A DNA stretch of 64,000 nucleotides, taken from positions 791,504 to 855,503 of the forward strand of contig JADJOZ010000001.1 of assembly GCA_016713525.1 (NCBI GenBank), read 5' to 3'. Made by a program: the position numbers and the translations under genes. Shown one piece after another: positions 10,001-18,619 of the stretch (position 1 is its first letter; each line of letters begins with the position of its first letter). The notes beneath the pieces are model-generated. The model had not been told where the DNA came from, made no database searches, and worked only from the letters and a program-made list of their open reading frames with translations. Source of the stretch: Bacteroidota bacterium (lineage in GTDB: Bacteria; Bacteroidota; Bacteroidia; AKYH767-A; OLB10).

Positions 10001-13000
10001 GTTGTTCCGGAACACTTTCAACAACTGTGAATGTAAATCCTTTGCCTGATGCCCAATTTACTCCGAACGATGTTTGTATTAATGAGCCCATGCAATTTAT
10101 GGATGTTTCAACCATTGGTTCAGGAAGTATCACCGGATGGTCATGGAGTTTTGGTGACGGCAATGTTTCACAACAACAAAATCCTTCTCACTTTTATCCT
10201 TCCTCGGGTGCATTTGCAGTAACTCTGGTAGTGACATCAAATATGGGATGTGTTGATAGTCTGATAAAAACCTTTAATGTATTTCCTTTACCTGCAGCAA
10301 ACTTTACATTCCTCAATAGTTGTGAAGGCAGTGCAGTTAACTTTACCAATACATCAACAACTTCAGTAGGAAATATTACCGGATGGCAATGGTCATTTGG
10401 TGATGGAACCACAGCATCTCAACAACATCCTTCTCATGTATTTGGTACACCTGGAATTTATCCTGTAGATTTATTGATAACAACAGCAGGTGGTTGTGTC
10501 GACAGTATCCAAAAACAAATAACAATCAGTCCTTTACCTGTAGCTTCATTTACTGCCGGACAAAGTTGTAAAGGATCTCCGGTTGCTTTCAACAGCACTT
10601 CAGGTGTTCCTGGCGGTGTTCTTTCATCCTGGTTCTGGGATTTTGGAAATGGAACCACTTCAACATTGCAAAACCCATCGGCTGTATATAATAACTCAGG
10701 AACATACAATGTATCTTTGATAGTAACAAGTTCCAATGGCTGTAATGATACCATTTCACAACCTGTACTAATAAATCCCCTTCCTGTAGCTGATGCCGGT
10801 TCACCACAAATATTGTGCAGAGGAACTTCCGCAACATTGAATGCAACTGGAGGAGTTTCTTATCTGTGGAGCAATGGAAGTGCTACGCAGTCAACTTCAG
10901 TAACGCCAGTAGTAAATTCAACCTATCAAGTTACAGTAACTGATGTTAACGGATGTACCTCTACTGACAGTGTGAGAGTTTACATCAATAATCTTCCGAA
11001 TGTGTTTGCCGGTCCCGATAAAACAATATGTGCAGGAACTCCAGTAACTTTGAATGTTACAGGTGCTCTGATCAATGTGTGGATGCCGGGCAATATCACA
11101 GGAAATTCAGTTTCTGTTTCACCATTACAAACTACAACTTATATTGTTACCGGTACCAGCTCAAATGGTTGTATCAATACGGATACTGTTACGGTAAACG
11201 TTAATCCGTTGCCATTGGCAAATGCAGGTCCCGATCAAATGATATGCGAAGGAACTACTGCAACCATTACTGCAACTGGAGGAGTGAGTTACCAATGGAC
11301 TCCGACAGGTGCTTCAACTGCTTCAATTTATGTTAATCCTTTAATGCCCACAGTATATGCAGTTCAGGTTACAGATGCAAATGGTTGCAAAGCATGGGAT
11401 TCAGTTTCAGTTGGAATTAACCCAACTCCAATAGCTGATTTATCACCTGCATTTATTTGTATTGGAACAACAACAATTTTAGATGCTGAAAATCCCGGGT
11501 CATCCTATTTGTGGTCACCAAACGGAGAGACTACACAAACAATTCTGGTTTCTGATTCCGGATATTATGATGTTATCATTATTAGCCCTAATGGATGTAT
11601 TGGTTATGCAGGAACTACTGTTACTGTAGGTGGAAATGGGTTGAGTGCAAATCCGACCAATGTGCAAATTTGTGATGGTGAAACGACTGTTTTAAGTGCC
11701 GGAAATCCAACGGCAACTTATTTATGGTCGAACGGAGCAACCACACAAACTATTAATGTTTCTACCGCAGGTTCATATACTGTTACAATCACTGATGTTT
11801 ATGGATGCTCTGCTTCTTTTGCGTCGAATGTCGTTACGAATCCGGTTCCGGCTTTAGCTTTTGTATCATCTCCAACATGTGAAAGCAATATCACTTTATT
11901 CACTAATACAACAACCCTTGCATCCGGTAATATTACAGGTTGGTTGTGGGATTTTGGCGATGGAAATTCTTCAAATGCTCAGGCACCTTCAAATTTATAT
12001 GCTACTCCGGGCACCTACAATGTGACGCTGAGTGCGACTACAGGAATGGGATGTACTTCTCAATTAAGTCTGCCGGTTACTGTTGAGCCTATGCCGGTTG
12101 CCGCATTTGGTAATACCGTTGCTTGTCTGGGATCCGGCACCATATTCACCGACTCATCACAAATAAGTTCAGGTGCAATTGCAAACTGGAATTGGAATTT
12201 TGGTGATGGAACAGTTTCAACAGATCAGAATCCGGTACATACTTATAATGCGCCCGGTGTTTACACTGCTTCTTTATTAGTTGCTTCAACAAATGGTTGC
12301 AGCGATTCTATCACTGCTCAGGTTCAGGTTTATGATACACCTTTACCTCAATTCAGTTTGTCGAATGTATGTGATGGAACCGCTGTTAATTTTACAAACA
12401 GCTCAGTAATCAGTGATGGTGTTATTTCAGGTTATAACTGGGACTTTGGTGATGGCAGCACAGATACCAGCGCCAATCCAACTTATCAATATAGTAATGC
12501 AGGAACATTCAACGTAACACTTACTGCTGTTTCTGACCTTGGATGTTCTGCATCATTATCACAACCGGTAACAATTTATTCAAATCCACAAACAAGTATC
12601 ACTGCTACTCCGGTATGTGAGGGAATTGCAACTTCATTTACAGGAAATACAACTGTTACGAATGCAAATATTTCGAATGTATACTGGAGTTTCGGAGATG
12701 GTGGAAGCAGCAACCTTCAAAATCCTACTCACTTATTTGCAGGAAACGGAACTTATCAGGTACTGCTCACAGCAACAAGTGATCAGGGTTGTGTTGATTC
12801 AGCCATGGCAACTGTGACAGTTTATCCTGTTCCTGCAGCAGCATTCAATGGATCCGATGCTTGTTTATACAGTAGTGTTAATTTAAGTGATTTGTCAACA
12901 ATAGCTTCTGGAAGTATAGTCAACTGGAACTGGAACTTGGGTGATGGAAATTCATCATCGGTTCAGAATCCTGTACACAGTTTTGCTACTCCCGGAAGTT

Positions 13001-14844
13001 ATCAGATATCGTTGCTGGTTACAACCGATCAGGGTTGTACCGATTCTATTCAAGCACAAATTAATGTTTATCCCGTACCAACGGCTAATTTTACCAGAGC
13101 TGATGTGTGTCAGGGAACAGTTTCAGAATTCTTTAATCAGTCGCAGGTTGCAGGTGGTGGCATTGTCAATTGTTCATGGGATTTTGGTGACGGAAATACT
13201 TCTACTGATCAGAATCCGCAACATGTTTTTGCTACTTCCGGAAATTACAATGTGACATTGATTGCTACAACACAGAATGGATGTAGTGATACTATCACCC
13301 AACAGGTTACTATTTATGCTACTCCGATAGCTGCCTTTGGTTTCGTAAATGCCTGTGATGAATCACCGGTATCATTCACCGATTTATCGACTTCCATTGA
13401 TGGTTCAATCAGCTCCTGGAACTGGAACTTTGGTGATGGAACAACTACTGCAGCAGCCGATCCATATCATACTTTTTCAGGTCCCGGAAATTATGCCGTA
13501 ACACTAACCGTTACTTCCTTACACGGATGTTCCGGTTCAATAACAGATTCGGTTTCGGTATTTGAATTACCTGTTCCTGTTATATCAGTTTCAAATAATT
13601 GTGTTGGTGATCCAACATCTTTCAGTGGAATCACAGCAATAGGAGATACTGCAGTTTACGACTACCAATGGACATTTGGCGATGGTAATACCTCCGCTAT
13701 ACAAAATCCAATGCATCAATATACAGCAGCCGGCACTTATGCTGTTTCACTGACAATGACCAATGCCAATGGATGTGTGGCAAATGCAACGTCTTCAGTT
13801 ACCCTTTATCCCGTTCCGGAACCTGGATTTGATTTTGCGGATGCATGTGCTGAAAGCAGCGTGCAGTTCAATAATACTTCTACAATCTCATCGGGATCAA
13901 TAACACAATATATCTGGAATTTTGGTGATGGATCTTCTGGTTCCGGTTTGGTAAATCCTGTTCATACGTTCGACTCTGCAGGAGTTTATAACATAACTTT
14001 AATTGCAGTGTCCGACAATGGTTGTATCGATTCCACCACTCAACAAATAACTGTTTTCCCGCTTCCTGTATCTAATTTCAGTTATAGTCAGGCAGCAGGT
14101 TGCGGACCTTTAACAATTTACTTTACCGATTCTTCATTCGTGACTTCCGGAACAATCGTAGCCTGGGCATGGAATTTTGGGAATGGCGAAACATCAAATC
14201 TGCAAAATCCTTCCACCGTGTATAGTTCCAGTGGAACTTATGGTGTATCACTAACAGTTACTACAGATATGGGATGTACGCAAACCTTTACACAGCCCAA
14301 TGCTATAACCATTTATCCCGGTCCGGAAGCAGCATTCACCCCAAATCCATATGAAGCCTCCATACTTCATCCGATAATTGATTTTGAAAATACTTCATCA
14401 GGAGCAACCTTGTATAACTGGACATTTGGTGACGGACTTAGTTCAACATTATTCGAACCTGTACATACATATCCTGATACAGGATGGTATGAAGTTGTTT
14501 TACATGTTCAGAACAGTTATGGATGTTTTGATACGGTATCACACTGGGTTTATATAATTCCGGAATTCACACTATATGTTCCCAATGCATTTACTCCGAA
14601 TCAAGATGGAATCAATGATGCATTTTCGATTGCAGGAATTGGCATCGTAAGCATGAATCTTGAAATCTTTAACCGATGGGGAGAAAATATTTACACTACA
14701 AGCAGCCGCGATGCAGGTTGGGATGGAAGTGTTCAAAAAGATAACGGTTTGGCGCAGCAGGATGTATATGTTTACCAGGTAACGGTCAAAGACGTATTTG
14801 GGAAAACGCATCAGCGGGTCGGAACAGTTACATTGGTTAGATAA
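7087..14844 (+). CDS. Giant PKD-repeat adhesin with type B (gliding-motility/CHU_C) T9SS C-terminal domain
   Basis: I choose the ATG at 7087 because it starts a signal peptide ending near REARA; a longer frame opens at 7045. The 2585-residue product begins with a Cys-rich domain (SHAMGADLTYECLGG) seen in such Bacteroidota surface proteins. About 17 PKD domains follow, recognised by WNWNFGDG-type motifs, mixed with about ten shorter GGVSYxWSP modules. The last ~95 residues (VPNAFTPNQDGINDAF ... IFNRWGENIY ... YVYQVTVKD) are the gliding-motility-associated type B sorting domain, so it should cross the outer membrane by T9SS. It is probably a surface adhesin or filament. Despite its 7.8-kb length, no frame break is seen. 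A bidirectional terminator follows. Confidence 0.93.
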   Translation: MSKQLQKFLLITFTAILLMMQFREARASHAMGADLTYECLGGNTYRIRVSFYRDCIGIPAPNNVFVNIRSVTCGQNLGITCDPIPGTGQEVTPLCPSAISSCNGGIFTGIQEWVYEGVVTLPMQCTDWVFSYNLCCRNAAITTITNPGTSTFYIYASLNNTISPCNTSPTFSNKPVPFACVGQQYCFNHGAFDADGDSLVYSLITPYQNATTTVDYIPPFNATDPLTSAPAVTFNPATGDICMTPQNLEVTVMAVLVSEYRNGVLIGTVERDIQITVLSCNNTLPTLSGINGTNNFDITVCAGEQLCFDILSTDPDPGQNVFINWDGSIPAGTFTSNGATRPTGTFCWTPTQADISSNPYCFTVRVNDDACPMIGAQIYSYCINVIGINVNAGPDQFIACNDLATVNVTASGGTGNYTYLWSNGITLPIQTVGVGTYIVTVNDGVCSNQDTVVVANAFEPTAAFTAVGTCPNTPVQFTDQSTLPGGTIISWNWNFDDGGTSTIQNPIHQFPGPGTYNVSLIIETSFGCIDTVVVPVTIAPPPVAAFNVGQGCAGTSLTFNNTTTPPGNYNWLWNFGNGTGSTLQNPGVVYANPGTYTVTLVAGDTTGCADSTVQQVVINPLPIPAFTYSAIACQGGNITFVDSSNGNGGTITGWNWTFGNGQTSNGSNPVINYPNPGNYDVTLVVTNSFGCTASILQTIAINPPPVANAGANQIICLGGTATLVASGGVSYSWSPGGYTTDVINVSPSSNTTYTVTVTDANGCTATATVNVNVNPLPVINVSPSQSTCLGQSVTLTATGGVSYNWSPSGNTTGTITVSPGSSTTYAVTGTNANGCSATNFVSVTVNPLPNVNLSNLFICAGISSSLNAGNPGSTYLWSNGQTTQSIPVSSPGVYSVTVTNQYGCTGGDSSVVSQGGTIVNNLTNVAFCAGGSAVLDAGNPGNSFLWSNGSTSQTITVSAAGAYSVTITDANGCSGTLSTTVNVNPLPDAQFTPNDVCINEPMQFMDVSTIGSGSITGWSWSFGDGNVSQQQNPSHFYPSSGAFAVTLVVTSNMGCVDSLIKTFNVFPLPAANFTFLNSCEGSAVNFTNTSTTSVGNITGWQWSFGDGTTASQQHPSHVFGTPGIYPVDLLITTAGGCVDSIQKQITISPLPVASFTAGQSCKGSPVAFNSTSGVPGGVLSSWFWDFGNGTTSTLQNPSAVYNNSGTYNVSLIVTSSNGCNDTISQPVLINPLPVADAGSPQILCRGTSATLNATGGVSYLWSNGSATQSTSVTPVVNSTYQVTVTDVNGCTSTDSVRVYINNLPNVFAGPDKTICAGTPVTLNVTGALINVWMPGNITGNSVSVSPLQTTTYIVTGTSSNGCINTDTVTVNVNPLPLANAGPDQMICEGTTATITATGGVSYQWTPTGASTASIYVNPLMPTVYAVQVTDANGCKAWDSVSVGINPTPIADLSPAFICIGTTTILDAENPGSSYLWSPNGETTQTILVSDSGYYDVIIISPNGCIGYAGTTVTVGGNGLSANPTNVQICDGETTVLSAGNPTATYLWSNGATTQTINVSTAGSYTVTITDVYGCSASFASNVVTNPVPALAFVSSPTCESNITLFTNTTTLASGNITGWLWDFGDGNSSNAQAPSNLYATPGTYNVTLSATTGMGCTSQLSLPVTVEPMPVAAFGNTVACLGSGTIFTDSSQISSGAIANWNWNFGDGTVSTDQNPVHTYNAPGVYTASLLVASTNGCSDSITAQVQVYDTPLPQFSLSNVCDGTAVNFTNSSVISDGVISGYNWDFGDGSTDTSANPTYQYSNAGTFNVTLTAVSDLGCSASLSQPVTIYSNPQTSITATPVCEGIATSFTGNTTVTNANISNVYWSFGDGGSSNLQNPTHLFAGNGTYQVLLTATSDQGCVDSAMATVTVYPVPAAAFNGSDACLYSSVNLSDLSTIASGSIVNWNWNLGDGNSSSVQNPVHSFATPGSYQISLLVTTDQGCTDSIQAQINVYPVPTANFTRADVCQGTVSEFFNQSQVAGGGIVNCSWDFGDGNTSTDQNPQHVFATSGNYNVTLIATTQNGCSDTITQQVTIYATPIAAFGFVNACDESPVSFTDLSTSIDGSISSWNWNFGDGTTTAAADPYHTFSGPGNYAVTLTVTSLHGCSGSITDSVSVFELPVPVISVSNNCVGDPTSFSGITAIGDTAVYDYQWTFGDGNTSAIQNPMHQYTAAGTYAVSLTMTNANGCVANATSSVTLYPVPEPGFDFADACAESSVQFNNTSTISSGSITQYIWNFGDGSSGSGLVNPVHTFDSAGVYNITLIAVSDNGCIDSTTQQITVFPLPVSNFSYSQAAGCGPLTIYFTDSSFVTSGTIVAWAWNFGNGETSNLQNPSTVYSSSGTYGVSLTVTTDMGCTQTFTQPNAITIYPGPEAAFTPNPYEASILHPIIDFENTSSGATLYNWTFGDGLSSTLFEPVHTYPDTGWYEVVLHVQNSYGCFDTVSHWVYIIPEFTLYVPNAFTPNQDGINDAFSIAGIGIVSMNLEIFNRWGENIYTTSSRDAGWDGSVQKDNGLAQQDVYVYQVTVKDVFGKTHQRVGTVTLVR

Positions 14845-14855
14845 CCCTTACAAAT

Positions 14856-14892
14856 AAAAAAGGCTGAAGAGATTTTTCTTCAGCCTTTTTTT
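14856..14892. terminator. Bidirectional terminator between adhesin and lolA
   Basis: Stem AAAAAAGGCTGAAG with its complement CTTCAGCCTTTTTT around an 8-nt loop. The A-run on one side and T-run on the other make it usable from both strands. It separates the convergent adhesin and lolA genes. Confidence 0.9.
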
Positions 14893-14904
14893 ATGGGGTT
14901 AAAA

Positions 14905-15561
14905 TTACCGGAGATCAACAACTTCAACTCCCGGATGTTTTGCTTTATCGAATGTGAAAGCTGCGTCAGGTGCTTCAGCATCTGCTTTAAACTTCTCAAT
15001 CAGATAAACATAATTGGTTCCGCTCTTTTCAAAAATTTTAGCACTTGAAATTACTTTATCTGTTTTATTGATAGAAATCTGAATTTTAAAATAATTTTTT
15101 TTCTGATCATCGGGAACGAGTTCTATTTGCTGATAAGTAATGTTGCCTTCTTTTTTATCTCCGATGTATTTAGTGGAAAATCCTTTTTCATAGATGGTGA
15201 AAATGGAAGTAGGGGAGATAGCATCAGATTTCTCTGCAACATCATTAATCTGAACTTCATTCGATTCTTTAAGGTAAGTCCACACTGTTTTAGAATCTGA
15301 AATTACTTCTTGACCTTTCAATGTAAGCTTGTATTTTTCACCTTTAACTAAAAGGGTACCTGTTTGGGTATCGGTAGTTTTGGCTTTCTGATCCAAAGTA
15401 GTAACCTTGAAGGAGGCAGAAAGAGATTTCATGGATTTGTATTTGGCACTAACACCTTTAAGTATTTCCTGTGCTTTTGGATCTTTCTGACCCTGAGCTG
15501 CTACAGGATTAATAAAGGCAACTGCGCCCATCAGGGCAACTACGAATGACAATGATTTCAT
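14905..15561 (-). CDS. lolA: LolA-like outer-membrane lipoprotein carrier protein
   Basis: A 218-residue periplasmic protein with a signal peptide ending at PVAAQ. The LolA-like fold shows in the helix QEILKGVSAKYKSMKSLSASF followed by beta strands (TGTLLVKGEKYKL, SDSKTVWTYL, YFKIQISINK). LolA shuttles lipoproteins from the inner to the outer membrane. Placement directly after ftsK is common in Bacteroidota. A near-consensus promoter inside the ftsK 3' end (15577-15606) suggests it can be transcribed alone. Confidence 0.88.
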   Translation of the reverse strand: MKSLSFVVALMGAVAFINPVAAQGQKDPKAQEILKGVSAKYKSMKSLSASFKVTTLDQKAKTTDTQTGTLLVKGEKYKLTLKGQEVISDSKTVWTYLKESNEVQINDVAEKSDAISPTSIFTIYEKGFSTKYIGDKKEGNITYQQIELVPDDQKKNYFKIQISINKTDKVISSAKIFEKSGTNYVYLIEKFKADAEAPDAAFTFDKAKHPGVEVVDLR

Positions 15562-15576
15562 TTAAATAAGTTTATG

Positions 15577-15606
15577 CAAAATTAAGGCTTATGGGCCACA
15601 TTCAAA
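15577..15606 (-). promoter_or_regulatory. Putative sigma-ABfr-type promoter for lolA
   Basis: Read on the minus strand: TTTG, 18 bp, TAATTTTG, close to the Bacteroidota consensus TTTG-N19-TAnnTTTG. The -7 element ends 16 bp before the lolA ATG. The -33 element lies inside the last codons of ftsK. Confidence 0.5.
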
Positions 15607-18209
15607 AACTGTTCCAAAGCCATTGGATCCTTAATTTTCACTTCACGGGCCTTACTACCTTCGAACGGACCGATAATTCCGGCTGCTTCAAGCTGATCGA
15701 TAAGTCGGCCGGCACGGTTATATCCCAATTTGAGGCGTCGTTGCAGCAATGACGCAGATCCTTGCTGGTGTTGAACAACCATACGGGCTGCTTCTTCAAA
15801 AAGTGGATCGCGATCAGCAGCATCATAATCGGAACTTCCGGATGCTTCATTTTCTCCGACATATTCAGGAAGCATAAATGCCTCAGGATAACCACGTTGT
15901 GCTCCGATATACTCTGTAATGCGGTCTACTTCAGGGGTATCAACAAATGCACATTGCAAACGAATTAAGTCGGCACCGGTAGAAAGGAGCATATCACCAC
16001 GACCAATTAACTGATCGGCACCACCGGTATCCAGGATGGTACGCGAATCGATTTTCGATGTTACCCGGAATGCCATTCTGGCAGGGAAGTTAGCTTTGAT
16101 AGTACCGGTAATAATATTTACGGAAGGTCGTTGAGTAGCAATAATCAGGTGAATACCGATAGCGCGGGCAAGTTGAGCAAGACGGGCAATAGGAGTTTCT
16201 ACTTCCTTACCGGCAGTCATGATCAAATCAGCAAATTCATCAATAACCAAAACAATAAACGGCAGAAAACGATGACCATTATTCGGATTCAACCGGCGGG
16301 CAACGAACTTGGCATTGTATTCACGAATATTTCTGACCTGTGCATTTTTAAGTAATTCATAACGCTGATCCATTTCTATACACAATGAATTCAATGTATT
16401 GATCACTTTTCTGGTATCCGTTATAATTGCATCTTCTTCACCGGGGAGTTTAGCCAGGAAATGTCTTTCAATGTTTTTGAAAAGTGTTAATTCAACTTTC
16501 TTGGGATCTACCAGCACAAATTTCACCTGCGAAGGATGTTTTTTATAGAGCAGGGAAACTAAAACAGCATTTAAACCAACCGATTTACCCTGACCGGTAG
16601 CACCTGCCATGAGTAAGTGAGGCATTTTAGCAAGATCTGCAACAAATACTTCATTGGAAATTGTTCTTCCCAAACCAATTGGAAGATCATATTCACAATT
16701 CATGAATTTTTCGGATGCCATTACGGAACGCATAGAAACTACTTCAGGATTTTGATTTGGAACTTCAATCCCAATAGTTCCTTTTCCTGGAATTGGTGCA
16801 ATAATCCGGATTCCCAATGCCGAAAGACTTAGTGCGATATCATCTTCCAGATTTTTAATTTTGGAAATCCGTACACCTGCCTGTGGAATAATTTCAAAAA
16901 GAGTTACTGTTGGACCAACAGTAGCTTTAATTTTATCGATTGCTATATTATAGTGACCGAGAGTTTCTACAATTTTATTTTTATTTGCTTCAAGCTCTAC
17001 TCTTAATTCTTCACGATTTTGAGCACTTTTCGCACTGGCATAATTTTCCAGAAGTTCGATAGTAGGGAATTTGTAAGAAGAAAGGTCGAGTGTTGGATCA
17101 TATTCACCGAGCACCTCTGCTGTTGCTTCTTCATCTGCAATTATTTCTGATCCTTCAGGAAGAGGTTCAATTGACAATGGTACTTCATCAGAAACCACTG
17201 CCATTGGTTGTTCAGGGATATTTATCTCCATTTCGGTTCCGGAAACAGGCACTGCAACCGGCATTTCTTCAACATCAAATAATATTTCATCAGCATTAGA
17301 AACTTTAACCGGTGGGGTAGGGGAGGGGGTGTTTAATTCAAGCTCAACTGATTTATTTTGTAAATCAGTTTCATCAAAAGAAAATACATCTTCAGATGGA
17401 ACTTCTGCAACTACGGTTTCTTTAGGTCTGTTGCCTGTTGAAGTATCAGCTACAGCTAAAAGGGCATCTTCAACTTCATCCTTTGATGCATGTTCGCTTT
17501 TTTGAAGGAATGATGGAAGTTTAAATCCAATATTAAATACGGCAACAACAAATGATAGTGCAGCAAATGCAAGTAATAGACCTGTACCCGCATTTCCAAG
17601 CAATGATTGCATCCATAAATTCATTTGAAAGCCCAGCGCACCTGCAAGGAATAATAATTTTCCATTTGAGCTAAGCATATATCCAAGAGAAGCGGCAACA
17701 AAGAAAAAAGCAAAGAAAGAATACTTCAATGTTTTAATCATTGGCAGCAATTCAACTTTAAATAAAATTTTAAATCCGGCAACAAACGATACAACAACAA
17801 AAACAAAGGCGGAAATTCCAAACCACTTTTGAATCATCAGGTGTGACCAGATAGCTCCGAATTTCCCAAGCCAGTTATCAACTTTAACAGAGGATGTTGA
17901 AAGTAAATCCCACCAGGAGCCTGCAACTTTATCGTTATCGGCAGTCCAAGTAAAGAAAAATGAGGTGAATGCTATCAGCATGAAAACTGAAATAAGTACC
18001 AGTGTTAAACCGGTAATTTTGTGCAGTCGCTCATCGGTCATCACCAATTTGAATTTTTGGGATGCAGAAGGCCCCTCCGGCTCAGTTTGACGGCGTTTTG
18101 GTTTTTCCTTTTCCTTCTTCTTTTCTTTTTCGCGCGGTATTTCAGCGATTTCAATATCCTGTTCGTCGGTTACTTTGGGTTCCCGTACTCTGTTTCCTTT
18201 TGGTGCCAT
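15582..18209 (-). CDS. ftsK: DNA translocase FtsK
   Basis: An 875-residue protein. A charged cytoplasmic N-terminus (KEKKKEKEKPKRRQ) precedes about four membrane helices (residues ~50-230), then an acidic linker, then the motor. Walker A is GATGQGKSVG (~residue 535) and Walker B is FIVLVIDEFADLI (~655). The C-terminal gamma winged-helix (~800-865) contains GSASLLQRRLKLGYNRAGRLIDQLE-type sequence that reads polar KOPS-like sites. FtsK pumps chromosome termini through the septum and activates dimer resolution. No frame break seen. Confidence 0.97.
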   Translation of the reverse strand: MAPKGNRVREPKVTDEQDIEIAEIPREKEKKKEKEKPKRRQTEPEGPSASQKFKLVMTDERLHKITGLTLVLISVFMLIAFTSFFFTWTADNDKVAGSWWDLLSTSSVKVDNWLGKFGAIWSHLMIQKWFGISAFVFVVVSFVAGFKILFKVELLPMIKTLKYSFFAFFFVAASLGYMLSSNGKLLFLAGALGFQMNLWMQSLLGNAGTGLLLAFAALSFVVAVFNIGFKLPSFLQKSEHASKDEVEDALLAVADTSTGNRPKETVVAEVPSEDVFSFDETDLQNKSVELELNTPSPTPPVKVSNADEILFDVEEMPVAVPVSGTEMEINIPEQPMAVVSDEVPLSIEPLPEGSEIIADEEATAEVLGEYDPTLDLSSYKFPTIELLENYASAKSAQNREELRVELEANKNKIVETLGHYNIAIDKIKATVGPTVTLFEIIPQAGVRISKIKNLEDDIALSLSALGIRIIAPIPGKGTIGIEVPNQNPEVVSMRSVMASEKFMNCEYDLPIGLGRTISNEVFVADLAKMPHLLMAGATGQGKSVGLNAVLVSLLYKKHPSQVKFVLVDPKKVELTLFKNIERHFLAKLPGEEDAIITDTRKVINTLNSLCIEMDQRYELLKNAQVRNIREYNAKFVARRLNPNNGHRFLPFIVLVIDEFADLIMTAGKEVETPIARLAQLARAIGIHLIIATQRPSVNIITGTIKANFPARMAFRVTSKIDSRTILDTGGADQLIGRGDMLLSTGADLIRLQCAFVDTPEVDRITEYIGAQRGYPEAFMLPEYVGENEASGSSDYDAADRDPLFEEAARMVVQHQQGSASLLQRRLKLGYNRAGRLIDQLEAAGIIGPFEGSKAREVKIKDPMALEQFLNVAHKP

Positions 18210-18619
18210 GAGATGAAAATGGTTGAAGAGGTAAATTTAATGACAATATATGAAGCCTTGTGATAGGTTCTTAACCATGAAATGAACATCATATTGTGAA
18301 TAAACATTATTGATTTTTATCATTGCTTTTAGAAAATCAGCCCCTCAAAACGACCTGAACCGTAAGAAATGATGTGGAAATTGTTCATATAGTGATGCCT
18401 TTAAAAGCATTGATTTTAAGTTACTTGCAAACAATTAGTTGATTATCAACATATTAACGTTTATTTAAATTATTTTGATCATTAAACATCATCCTGTTGA
18501 AAAGTAGTAAGATTTTATAACTGAAAATCAATTAAATACATAAAAATGCTGTTATTTTGGGTAACATTCTGTCGTGAAAACGTATGAGGGGATGTACTCA
18601 AACAAACAAAACAAACAAC
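18210..18619. other. Divergent intergenic region between ftsK and the second T9SS cargo
   Basis: About 410 bp of AT-rich sequence between two divergent genes. It must hold promoters for both, but no consensus pair is clear; TATTTTG at 18553-18559 is only a partial -7 match. No ORF, RNA gene or repeat is seen. Confidence 0.5.

Noticed and set aside
9942..10754. Minus-strand open frames within the giant adhesin
   Set aside because: They are antisense shadows of the PKD repeats, with low-complexity peptides and no signals.
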